NCBI RefSeq assembly: GCF_005377625.1
Contig: NZ_CP040098.1
Location: forward strand, 3,151,279-3,215,278
From: Desulfoglaeba alkanexedens ALDC
GTDB taxonomy: Bacteria; Desulfobacterota; Syntrophobacteria; Syntrophobacterales; DSM-9756
Direction of reading: 5' to 3'
DNA: 64,000 nt
The notes under the pieces are model-generated. The model did not search any database, was not told the DNA's origin, and worked only from the letters and a program-made list of their open reading frames with translations. Each line of letters starts with the position of its first letter. Position 1 is the stretch's first letter. Both the position numbers and the translations under genes were made by a program. This document shows, piece after piece, positions 9,123 to 17,279 of the stretch.

Positions 9123-10057
9123 CTGTTTCTCCTCCATTGGTTCATCAAAGTTTATCTCCATCTGGACGATACAGGATGGACGCCTGCCTCTACAAGGCAG
9201 GCGCGGAATCTCAATCCCCTCAAATCGGGGCCGTCCTTCGGACTGATGTAAAGGACATGTCAGATAAGGTTGCAACGATTGTCTCAATCCACTCAAATCG
9301 GGGCCGTCCTTCGGACAGGGAGAAATAACATGCAAGAGAAACTTAGCGAGGCTATGTCTCAATCCCCTCAAATCGGGGCCGTCCTTCGGACAATCCCGAA
9401 GAAAATTCGGGACGAGGTGCAGAGGGAGTCTCAATCCCCTCAAATCGGGGCCGTCCTTCGGACTGGAACCACTCCAACGGACGAAATGCTGATAGCTGAA
9501 AAGTCTCAATCCCCTCAAATCGGGGCCGTTCTTCGGACGAGTAAAAATACTGAAGGCCGACCGCGGGGACACTTTAGTCTCAATCCCCTCAAATCGGGGC
9601 CGTCCTTAGGACCGTAGTCTCGTATGTGTGGCCACGCATGCCGGCGAAGAAAATTGTCTCAATCCCCTCAAATCGGGGCCGTCCTTAGGACTGGAAATTG
9701 GACGCGAAGACAAGCACCTCGGAAAAAAGGTCTCAATCCCCTCAAATCGGGGCCGTCCTTAGGACATATCCATTCTATTGTCACCGGTGATCGCGGATCG
9801 GTCTCAATCCCCTCAAATCGGGGCCGTCCTTAGGACAAGAATTCCCGGAGCTGAAAACGGTCGAAGACTTTAACGGTCTCAATCCCCTCAAATCGGGGCC
9901 GTCCTTAGGACTCATCGACATAGCCCTACGAACTGGGGTCTCTCTAGGTCTCAATCCCCTCAAATCGGGGCCGTCCTTAGGACAGGAGGAAGAAGGGGAG
10001 GAAGAGGAGGAAGATACTGGTGTCTCAATCCCCTCAAATCGGGGCCGTCCTTCGGAC

Positions 10058-10469
10058 TGGAACCACTCCAACGGACGAAATGCTGATAGCTGAAAAGTCT
10101 CAATCCCCTCAAATCGGGGCCGTTCTTCGGACGAGTAAAAATACTGAAGGCCGACCGCGGGGACACTTTAGTCTCAATCCCCTCAAATCGGGGCCGTCCT
10201 TAGGACCGTAGTCTCGTATGTGTGGCCACGCATGCCGGCGAAGAAAATTGTCTCAATCCCCTCAAATCGGGGCCGTCCTTAGGACTGGAAATTGGACGCG
10301 AAGACAAGCACCTCGGAAAAAAGGTCTCAATCCCCTCAAATCGGGGCCGTCCTTAGGACATATCCATTCTATTGTCACCGGTGATCGCGGATCGGTCTCA
10401 ATCCCCTCAAATCGGGGCCGTCCTTAGGACAAGAATTCCCGGAGCTGAAAACGGTCGAAGACTTTAACG
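10058..10469. repeat. Segmental duplication of six spacers inside the array
   Basis: Bases 10058-10469 repeat 9464-9875 (both 412 bp, offset 594). Six spacers recur in the same order with the same lengths (39, 38, 43, 38, 35, 39), and the rare C-to-T repeat variant at 9531 recurs at 10125. The final spacer of the block occurs a third time at 10506-10544. Two unrelated spacers (9912-9947, 9984-10021) lie between the copies. This is best explained by unequal recombination between repeats. Confidence 0.95.
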
Positions 10470-11979
10470 GTCTCAATCCCCTCAAATCGGGGCCGTCCTT
10501 AGGACAAGAATTCCCGGAGCTGAAAACGGTCGAAGACTTTAACGGTCTCAATCCCCTCAAATCGGGGCCGTCCTTAGGACAGAAACAGCAATTTCAAAAC
10601 TTCAGCCGGCCGAGATAGTCTCAATCCCCTCAAATCGGGGCCGTCCTTAGGACCCAGCAAAGGCGCCGCCGAAAAAGGCGGCGCCTAAGAAGGCGGTCTC
10701 AATCCCCTCAAATCGGGGCCGTCCTTAGGACCCTCCAGCGATTACCTGCGCTCCATGCACCGAATCTAGTCTCAATCCCCTCAAATCGGGGCCGTCCTTA
10801 GGACCGCCGACTATCGATACATCCACGCTGGAAACCAAAAAGTCTCAATCCCCTCAAATCGGGGCCGTCCTTAGGACCGAGGGGTTCTTCTTTACAGAGC
10901 ATAACATCAAGATGTCTCAATCCCCTCAAATCGGGGCCGTCCTTAGGACTCATTGATTTCATTATGCAGACTGCGATTTGCCCAAAGTCTCAATCCCCTC
11001 AAATCGGGGCCGTCCTTAGGACCGAGTCCGGCGACAGGCCCTCAAGCGTGGCCGCATTCGTCTCAATCCCCTCAAATCGGGGCCGTCCTTAGGACGCAAA
11101 AGAGAGCGCAATTTCAAAAACTTCAGCCGGCCGAGTCTCAATCCCCTCAAATCGGGGCCGTCCTTAGGACTCAAACCCCTTCTACTATACCTTGCCGGAT
11201 TCCACCACGTCTCAATCCCCTCAAATCGGGGCCGTCCTTAGGACCATGTTGATGGTTCCGTTTGAGGCGCAGGTAGGTCTCAATCCCCTCAAATCGGGGC
11301 CGTCCTTAGGACGGTGCTGAAATGGACATTGATCTTGAGGGCCTTTAGTCTCAATCCCCTCAAATCGGGGCCGTCCTTCGGACTTATTGACAAGTCTCCG
11401 GTAGGGGCCCTAGAAGCCCTGTCTCAATCCCCTCAAATCGGGGCCGTCCTTCGGACGCGACGTTGGAACAAACAAATGAGATTACAGCGTTGATGTCTCA
11501 ATCCCCTCAAATCGGGGCCGTCCTTCGGACCATTCGGATGTGAACATCCCGATGGGGCTGGTAGGACAGTCTCAATCCCCTCAAATCGGGGCCGTCCTTC
11601 GGACAGCAGCCGGATGGGTCAGTCAAGAAAGAATCAGTCTTGTCTCAATCCCCTCAAATCGGGGCCGTCCTTCGGACTGAACTTATAGGCGACGCGATCG
11701 AGGAGTATCTGGCAAAACGGTCTCAATCCCCTCAAATCGGGGCCGTCCTTCGGACTTAGCATCGTATCGGTCGATAAGGAATACCAAGACGGTAAGTCTC
11801 AATCCCCTCAAATCGGGGCCGTCCTTCGGACCCGCGGTAGTTCGCCTTTTTTGTTTGAAGGATAAATCAAGTCTCAATCCCCTCAAATCGGGGCCGTCCT
11901 TCGGACCGCCACCTCTTAAACGGGAATATGCTGGAGCTGATATGTCTCAATCCCCTCAAATCGGGGCCGTCCTTCGGAC

Positions 11980-12095
11980 GGTACAGGGTGAGCCGACTTT
12001 GTGTTTCAACCTGGCCTTGGTCTCAATCCCCTCAAATCGGGGCCGTCCTTCGGACGGTACAGGGTGAGCCGACTTTGTGTTTCAACCTGGCCTTG
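11980..12095. repeat. Tandem duplicated spacer-repeat unit near leader end
   Basis: The 40-bp spacer at 11980-12019 is repeated exactly at 12056-12095, separated by one repeat. It lies three repeat units from the inferred leader end, so this is a recent duplication or double acquisition. Confidence 0.95.
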
Positions 12096-12283
12096 GTCTC
12101 AATCCCCTCAAATCGGGGCCGTCCTTCGGACGCGATTTGGTAGGGCTCTACGAGCGTTTCCGCGATCTAGTCTCAATCCCCTCAAATCGGGGCCGTCCTT
12201 CGGACGCACCCTGGCCTATGTGCTGGGGTTCAAAGAGAGCAACTGGGGTCTCAATCCCCTCAAATCGGGGCCGTCCTTCGGAC

Positions 12284-12785
12284 TCTACACCCCCAGGGCC
12301 GCCTTTGTCCAGGGGTTGCAGAGGCGGATCCGCGCATATCCCCCCCATCTTGCGGCCGGTTCCCGCAACCAGCCTCCCGAGCGCCCCCCGGAAGCAGCCA
12401 ATTGACCGAGTATCCACGACTTCTGGCAGTCCGCGCATGCCTTTTACCTCTTTGCCTGGATTTCAACAGGTTATCCCGCATCCACGCAAAAGCCTCGGGA
12501 TGCGCGGACGGCCCTGCTGCAGGCCGCTGGGAGGCTGTTCGAGAATAGGTTTCAACGGGAAAGCGGCGAGCGTTTTGCGCTCCGGCTGGTGCCGCAGCGG
12601 AGCCTCCGCCCCCCGAACGGATGACAAGGCGCCTGATCCAAGCCTTTTTACAGGAGCCGGCGCGCCGACGACCCCTATCGCCGCCAAGGGCGTTCCTACA
12701 GGAACAAGGATCGCGGCCAAGCCCGCTCCGGCAAGGGATCCGGATCGCCGGCGTTTCCTTGTCGGGCAGGATCTCTGAGAAGCGA
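12284..12785 (-). promoter_or_regulatory. Probable CRISPR leader and cas2-array spacer
   Basis: These 502 bp separate the leader-proximal repeat from the end of cas2. If the array is transcribed leftwards the leader and its promoter must be here. I see no convincing -35/-10 pair. The stretch 12284-12480 is less repetitive. From about 12650 to 12755 there is a REP-like palindromic element (AGGAGCCGGC...GCCCGCTCC type) also found at 23190, 32565, 44210 and 51077. Open frames here are array or repeat read-through and not credible genes. Confidence 0.5.
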
Positions 12786-13064
12786 TCATACCACTTTATA
12801 ATCCTTAACTTCCGGCAGTTCACCCAGCCCGGAAACCTCACAATCATCGAGGCATGCCCGGCATTGCCGGTAGTAGCGGACACTGTCCGTCGTGAAATCG
12901 ATCAGCGCTTCCAGCCGATCTTTCAGCCTCAGAAACCGCTTCTCCGTAAGGTCGGGACATTCGAAGACCGACTTCTGAACCCGGTAGCCGAAAGCCTTCA
13001 AAACCTTCACGGCTCGATAGCGGGTACGGTCGTCGCTGATATCGAAGGCCACGACGTAAAACAT
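12786..13064 (-). CDS. cas2: Cas2, CRISPR adaptation protein
   Basis: The product is 92 residues when started at the ATG at 13064. The N-terminus MFYVVAFDISDDRTRYRAVK is the canonical Cas2 ferredoxin-fold strand with the DISDDR metal-site motif, followed by GYRVQKSVFEC, also typical. Cas2 dimers bridge two Cas1 dimers in the spacer integration complex. The gene follows cas1 by 29 bp and is the last gene before the array. Upstream frame extension was rejected because family members start at this methionine. Confidence 0.95.
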   Translation of the reverse strand: MFYVVAFDISDDRTRYRAVKVLKAFGYRVQKSVFECPDLTEKRFLRLKDRLEALIDFTTDSVRYYRQCRACLDDCEVSGLGELPEVKDYKVV

Positions 13065-13093
13065 ACAGCACCCTTTGCCGCCGTCGTTTCGGA

Positions 13094-14146
13094 TCAGGTC
13101 ACTTTGGACCACATGAAGGGTTCATAGGCGTCCCGTTCACCGGTGAGGCACCGGCAGAAATTCCAGACCTGGTGACGGATGAGCCCCCGGTAATCGGTTC
13201 CGATACCCGTATCGGGAAGGGTCACCCGGGTGGTCATCCAACGCTCGTAGGCTTCCAAAAACGCGCGTGCTATCTTCGGCTTCATTTCCACCGGCCGTCG
13301 CTGTTTGAGATCCTCCTCGTCCACACCGTCGATGCAGGCCACTTTGCGATACACGAAGTCGTCGGGCCCTATGACGCGGCGATTGACAAGTCCCAAGACC
13401 AGCCGGTCCCCAAGGAAGCTCCGCCATTCCTCCACCAAGTCGCACGGAAGCGACGGGCGCCCGTATTCCACCGCATGGAGCGCTCCAAGGTACGGATCCA
13501 GCCCCACCACCTTCACGGCAGTGAGGACCTCCAAGGTAAGAAGCGTATACACAAAGGAAAGCAGCGCGTTGATGGGGTCTTTCGGCGGCCGGCGGTTTCG
13601 GCCTTCAAACCGAAAGCCCGGCACGCGGATGAGCCGGGCGAAGACCTGGAAGTACAGGTTGCCGCCGATCCCTTCCATCCCGCGCACCAGATCCAGATCC
13701 GACTGAGAAGCGACGCTTTCCGAAAGCCCCTTCAGGCGGGCCGCGGTGCGCCCCAGTTCCCCGTCCCCGTACGCCTTCGCTCGAAGCGAAAGAAAACGCG
13801 CGGCGTTTCGAAGCTTTCCAGCCACCACGGCCTTTGCGGTCCGCAGCACAAAATCCGGATCGCTCAGCCGAAGGTACTGCGCTCTGCGTCGTTCCACATG
13901 TTTGTGTTCGTCCACCATGAGGCGCGCCCGGAAGCGGCCTCGGGGAGTGAGAAGCACCGTTTCGATCCGGCGCTGGATGAGAACGTCGAGCACCGCGCCG
14001 CTCAGCGAGGCCGCGCCCACAAGGGTGAGCTGCCGGAGGCCTTCCAGCGGGATTTCGGCAATCAGCGCTCCGGCCTTGGTCACCGCAAGGTGATCTCCTG
14101 CCTTGCGCAGATAGGCGCCGGGTTCAAGCACATAGGTCCGTTCCAT
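13094..14146 (-). CDS. cas1: Cas1, CRISPR integrase
   Basis: This frame encodes 350 residues with ATG at 14146 behind GAGGGGG. The N-terminal beta domain (to about residue 80) is followed by the helical catalytic domain. Likely metal ligands are E158 in RGMEGIGGNLYF, H224 in GLDPYLGALHAVEYGR and D236 in PSLPCDLVEEW; this order and spacing fit the Cas1 E-H-D site. The usual LALDL motif reads LPCDL here. Cas1 integrates protospacers at the leader end. It lies 21 bp after the primase-polymerase gene and 29 bp before cas2, forming one adaptation operon. Confidence 0.97.
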   Translation of the reverse strand: MERTYVLEPGAYLRKAGDHLAVTKAGALIAEIPLEGLRQLTLVGAASLSGAVLDVLIQRRIETVLLTPRGRFRARLMVDEHKHVERRRAQYLRLSDPDFVLRTAKAVVAGKLRNAARFLSLRAKAYGDGELGRTAARLKGLSESVASQSDLDLVRGMEGIGGNLYFQVFARLIRVPGFRFEGRNRRPPKDPINALLSFVYTLLTLEVLTAVKVVGLDPYLGALHAVEYGRPSLPCDLVEEWRSFLGDRLVLGLVNRRVIGPDDFVYRKVACIDGVDEEDLKQRRPVEMKPKIARAFLEAYERWMTTRVTLPDTGIGTDYRGLIRHQVWNFCRCLTGERDAYEPFMWSKVT

Positions 14147-14167
14147 GAAGCCCCCTCAGTTTCCAAC

Positions 14168-15349
14168 TCACGGCGGCGGTAGAAAACGGGTCACGGTTTC
14201 CATGGCGTCGCGCAGCACCTCGATGGCGTCTCGGAGGTTCGACACCTTTTCGCTCTTCGGCCCGGCAGCCTCGTCGCTCCATTCGGGCCAGTGGAGGAGC
14301 GGGTGAGGGTAGGGGGACGGTTTCGAAAAGGTGCACAGGTCCCCGGCCATGTCGAGCAGGCTGTGGATGCGCTTGCACCCGAGCGGTGTTCCTCGAAGCC
14401 GCGACAGCTTGTAGTCGAGCAGGTGAGGGTTGTAGTCGGGAAGTTCCCGGAACACGTGGTGAAGGAGCGTCCTGGCCCGCGGAAGAAAACCGACCGTTCC
14501 CAAGAGCACCTTTTCTTCACGGACCGAAAGCGTCCGGGATTGCCGGCAGCCGGCAAGGATTTGCCCGAGCGCGGCGCAGCGCTCCGAAAGGACGGCAAGC
14601 TCCGGAAAGGCCTTCGCCCATTCGGCGTGCCGCGGATGCACCACCACCTGCGCCGGATCGGACCCGCCCGCCGCGCGTTCCACCGCTTCCTTCCGGATCG
14701 CCGGTACCTTGGCCAGCGCTTCCATCTGCACCCACGGCGATCGATCCGCAACGTGAAGGAAAAAGGACGGCTTCCCGGTCGCCCGGTGGATGCCCAGCGG
14801 CAGTTTCACGAGGTTTCCCAAGCCCTTTCCCGCCAGCCGGTCTTGCTTGGGGAATACCTCCAGGTTGAAGGTGGAAAGATCCGGCGCTACGCGCTTGACG
14901 AGATTTCGAAGCGCTTCCCGAACGGGCGCGGCTTCCAGCGGCGCCTGGAAGAAAAACCAAAAATGAAAGCCTTTCCCGCCGCTGAATTCCGTAAGGCACG
15001 GGAGCCCCCGTTCCTGAGCCATCTCGGGAAGCCGCGTCAGGAGATAATCCTTTTCGCGCCGAACCTGCTCGCGCTGTGCCGCCGTAAGTTTCCCGCCTCG
15101 AAGTTGAGAGGCGAGGTCGGCGTCCACGACTCCGAGCCTAACGCGACTGTCCCGTTGGAGCAGGTAAATGCCGTAGGTTTTGCGGCCTTGGACATGATCC
15201 AGTACGTCGGCCGTGGTCATGGGGCGGCGCACGGGCACATAGCCCTGGGTGCCTTCCTTGCGGTCGGCCCACTGGCGCGCGAAGCAGTCTTCCCGGCCGC
15301 AAAAGAGGTTGAGGAAACGTTCCAGGGCCGCTTCGCGCCGGCGCATGAG
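14168..15349 (-). CDS. CRISPR-associated primase-polymerase (CAPP, AEP fold)
   Basis: Started at the ATG at 15349 the protein has 392 residues; GTG codons at 15370 and 15397 and a longer open frame to 15577 are alternatives. Archaeo-eukaryotic primase hallmarks are all present: the DAD metal motif at residues 75-77 (LGVVDADL), the nucleotide-binding SGGKGFHFW at 122-130 and EVFPKQD at 163-169. A C-terminal part with C324 and C338 in GCKRIHSLLDMAGDLC may be the zinc-binding primase module. CAPPs are known neighbours of type III cas1 and have been implicated in adaptation by DNA synthesis. The gene directly precedes cas1 and partly overlaps the vWA frame in another phase, so the real N-terminus is uncertain. 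Confidence 0.88.
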   Translation of the reverse strand, partial: LMRRREAALERFLNLFCGREDCFARQWADRKEGTQGYVPVRRPMTTADVLDHVQGRKTYGIYLLQRDSRVRLGVVDADLASQLRGGKLTAAQREQVRREKDYLLTRLPEMAQERGLPCLTEFSGGKGFHFWFFFQAPLEAAPVREALRNLVKRVAPDLSTFNLEVFPKQDRLAGKGLGNLVKLPLGIHRATGKPSFFLHVADRSPWVQMEALAKVPAIRKEAVERAAGGSDPAQVVVHPRHAEWAKAFPELAVLSERCAALGQILAGCRQSRTLSVREEKVLLGTVGFLPRARTLLHHVFRELPDYNPHLLDYKLSRLRGTPLGCKRIHSLLDMAGDLCTFSKPSPYPHPLLHWPEWSDEAAGPKSEKVSNLRDAIEVLRDAMETVTRFLPPP

Positions 15350-15747
15350 GGCGAAGGGTTCATCCACCGGGTCTTCCCGAAGGGCCGTTTCCACGGCGTC
15401 CCCAAGCGGCGCTTCAGCCTGGACCGAAGCATCGGACTCGTTGGAACCGGAAACGCCGCCCGCCGGTCCAGGTCGTCCAGGGTTCGGCCGACGGCGTCGA
15501 GAAGGGCCGTCATCCCGCGGGGCCGGTAAAGGCGCTCGTCGAGCGGCGGCACACGCCGCAGGTCCAACCCGGCGCAAAGCAGCTGGTACTCGTGGTCGAA
15601 GAGTACCAGGGTGAGGCGCGCGCGGCCCGGGAGCGCTTTCTGTTCTTCGAGAAAGCGGTTGAAGCCGCCGACGGCGTCTTCCGCGATGGAGTGCATGGAT
15701 CCGGAACGATCCACGATACAGGCGATTTCAGTGACGGGTTCTCTCAT
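15217..15747 (-). CDS. Truncated vWA-domain protein upstream of CAPP, possibly frameshifted
   Basis: The ATG at 15747 has GGAGG nine bases upstream, so translation initiation here is credible. Residues 1-95 form the start of a von Willebrand A domain: the MIDAS D-x-S-x-S at 13-17 (VDRSGSMHS) and the second MIDAS threonine in RGMTALLDAVGRTLDDL near residue 80. After about residue 95 the sequence no longer resembles vWA and turns into Arg/Pro/Ser-rich text typical of a wrong frame. The CAPP frame, one phase away, is open through the same interval (15577-15217). This suggests either two overlapping genes or a vWA-CAPP fusion interrupted by a -1 type frameshift near 15460. Confidence 0.65.
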   Translation of the reverse strand: MREPVTEIACIVDRSGSMHSIAEDAVGGFNRFLEEQKALPGRARLTLVLFDHEYQLLCAGLDLRRVPPLDERLYRPRGMTALLDAVGRTLDDLDRRAAFPVPTSPMLRSRLKRRLGTPWKRPFGKTRWMNPSPSCAGAKRPWNVSSTSFAAGKTASRASGPTARKAPRAMCPCAAP

Positions 15748-16174
15748 GGCTATTATCCTCCTTCAAGGGTCCATAGGAAGCGGCGGCCCTTTGCGAGTCG
15801 CCGCCGATTCGGGTTTCATCTGCTGGTTACGGCCGTGGGATGGAAATTTTCAAAACGGGCCGGCGGCATCCCTGAAAAGGGCGCTTTCCACAAGCGTCCG
15901 GGAAAAATGCGAAATTTTTCCCATTCTTTTCTTTAAAAAATCCACGGTGCGGCCGTATAGTACAAACAGCGCACAGCGGCACGGTGTTGGGAAAGATTCT
16001 CACTTTCAGAAGGCTGATGCTGCAGAGAACCATCGGAAAAAGGAATGCACCTTTTGACCGGGAGGTCGGTCCGCTGTCAGGGTAAAACTTGCGGCATGCA
16101 AGCCTTGGCGGATATTTTGGGGAGCGGACCTTGCAATGCGGTAATAAAGATTCAACGCTCAGGGGAAAGGGAAC
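15748..16174. other. Divergent intergenic region between adaptation and Csm operons
   Basis: These 427 bp must hold promoters for the leftward vWA-CAPP-cas1-cas2 unit and the rightward cas6-csm unit. It is locally AT-rich around 15905-15960 (runs of T and A), which suits a promoter, but I cannot assign -35/-10 boxes with confidence. No gene or second array is visible. Confidence 0.5.
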
Positions 16175-17215
16175 ATGAGGTTTTGGGATCAACTGGCAAG
16201 TTTTCGGTGCCTTCGCCTCGCTGTAAAACTCCGAGCCAGGACTCGTGTAGATCTTCCGGCTTACCGGGGAAGTGCGATCCGGGGAGCATTCGGAGTCGCC
16301 CTCAAACGATGTACCTGCGCGCTTCCCCGAAGAAGCTGCAACGACTGCCTACTCAGGCAGCGTTGCCTGTACACGTACGTGTTCGAAACACAGCCGGGCG
16401 AAACCGCGGACGCCATGCAGCGCTACGCCGCGGCTCCACATCCTTTCGTGTTTGACTTGGAAGTCGGGGAAGAGGAGGTGGTTTCTCCCGGACATTCCTT
16501 TTCCTTTGGCATGACGCTCTTTGGACGGGCGGTGGACGGGCTCCCTTATCTCGTGCATGCCATCAAGGAAATGGGAAACCTTGGGATAGGCAAAGGACGG
16601 GGGACGTTCGACCTGGAGCAAGTGGAAACGCTCGATGCGGCCGGCCGGCCTGTTGATAATCTGTACATGAAAGGTGTCCTGCAACCGCCTAGAGCCTTGC
16701 TCGACATTTCTCACGCCTTGGACGCTTTCCCGGAGGGCAAGGTAGAGCTCGTGCGCCTGCACTTCATCACTCCCGTTCGCCTTCAGACGAGCGGAAAGCT
16801 CTGCCGTCAGCTGGATTTTCCTTTGCTGGTCCGGACCATTCTTCAGCGTTTGGAAAACCTTCAGCGTTTTCACTGCGGAAACGAGAGCGCTCTGGATTGG
16901 GGAGACTGGATGGAGCAGGCTTCAAAGGTTGACCGCTTATCTCAAGAGGCTCGCTGGTACGACTGGGAAAGGTATTCACGACGCCAGGACCGGCGCATGA
17001 AGCTTGGGGGACTTTTGGGTCCGGTGACTTTTCGGGGCCCCGTGGAGGCTTTTCTCCCGCTACTGCTCCTTGGTTCTTGGGTGCACATAGGGAAGAACAC
17101 CACCTTCGGACTGGGACGATACCATGTGGAACCGATAGGCTCCGCCACGGCGACAGAAGGAGAAACGGCGGGACTTTTTAGGGTGCCACGCTCAGTCCAT
17201 TGCGCAGGGTCGTAA
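16175..17215 (+). CDS. cas6: Cas6 pre-crRNA processing endoribonuclease (RAMP)
   Basis: This frame encodes 346 residues; the ATG at 16175 follows AGGGGAAAGGG. The PAYRGSAIRGAFGVALKR motif at residues 28-45 and cysteines C47, C55, C58 and C64 in CTCALPRRSCNDCLLRQRC are typical of the Cas6 group with a C-terminal PF10040-like domain. The C-terminus has the RAMP glycine loop KNTTFGLGRYHVE near 310. Cas6 cuts repeat RNA to leave the 8-nt 5' tag. It is the only cas6 seen in the window, so it probably serves both effector complexes. No single catalytic histidine could be assigned by eye. Confidence 0.88.
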   Translation: MRFWDQLASFRCLRLAVKLRARTRVDLPAYRGSAIRGAFGVALKRCTCALPRRSCNDCLLRQRCLYTYVFETQPGETADAMQRYAAAPHPFVFDLEVGEEEVVSPGHSFSFGMTLFGRAVDGLPYLVHAIKEMGNLGIGKGRGTFDLEQVETLDAAGRPVDNLYMKGVLQPPRALLDISHALDAFPEGKVELVRLHFITPVRLQTSGKLCRQLDFPLLVRTILQRLENLQRFHCGNESALDWGDWMEQASKVDRLSQEARWYDWERYSRRQDRRMKLGGLLGPVTFRGPVEAFLPLLLLGSWVHIGKNTTFGLGRYHVEPIGSATATEGETAGLFRVPRSVHCAGS

Positions 17216-17279
17216 ACCGACCGCTCAAACAGGTGATTCGTCCTGGATCGATACAGGCATGGAAAAAGGGGAGGGTTCA

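Larger units (their letters stand above)
9208..12283 (-). CRISPR. CRISPR array, 42 repeats of 36 bp and 41 spacers
   Basis: I counted 42 repeats of 36 bp. On the plus strand each begins GTCTCAATCCCCTC and ends in CCGTCCTTCGGAC or CCGTCCTTAGGAC. Spacers are 32-43 bp, mostly 36-39. I place transcription on the minus strand for two reasons. Read that way each repeat ends in ATTGAGAC, which resembles the 8-nt crRNA 5' tag of type III and I systems. The decayed repeats (first base changed at 9208, C to A at 9291, C to T at 9531) lie at the left end, expected distal to the leader. The minus-strand repeat can fold into two small hairpins (GTCC/GGAC and CCCC/GGGG). The leader would then lie right of 12283 towards cas2-cas1. 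Confidence 0.97.

Noticed and set aside
9270-12405. Plus- and minus-strand frames with repeated SQSPQIGAVLRT or PKDGPDLRGLR peptides
   Set aside because: They are translations of the CRISPR repeats, not repeat proteins.
12077-12778. Possible gene between the array and cas2
   Set aside because: Begins inside the array and runs through a REP-like palindrome; no family features and no ribosome-binding site.
12284-16174. Reverse transcriptase domain in the adaptation module
   Set aside because: Cas1 has no RT fusion and no YxDD motif is found; the polymerase nearby is an AEP-type primase.
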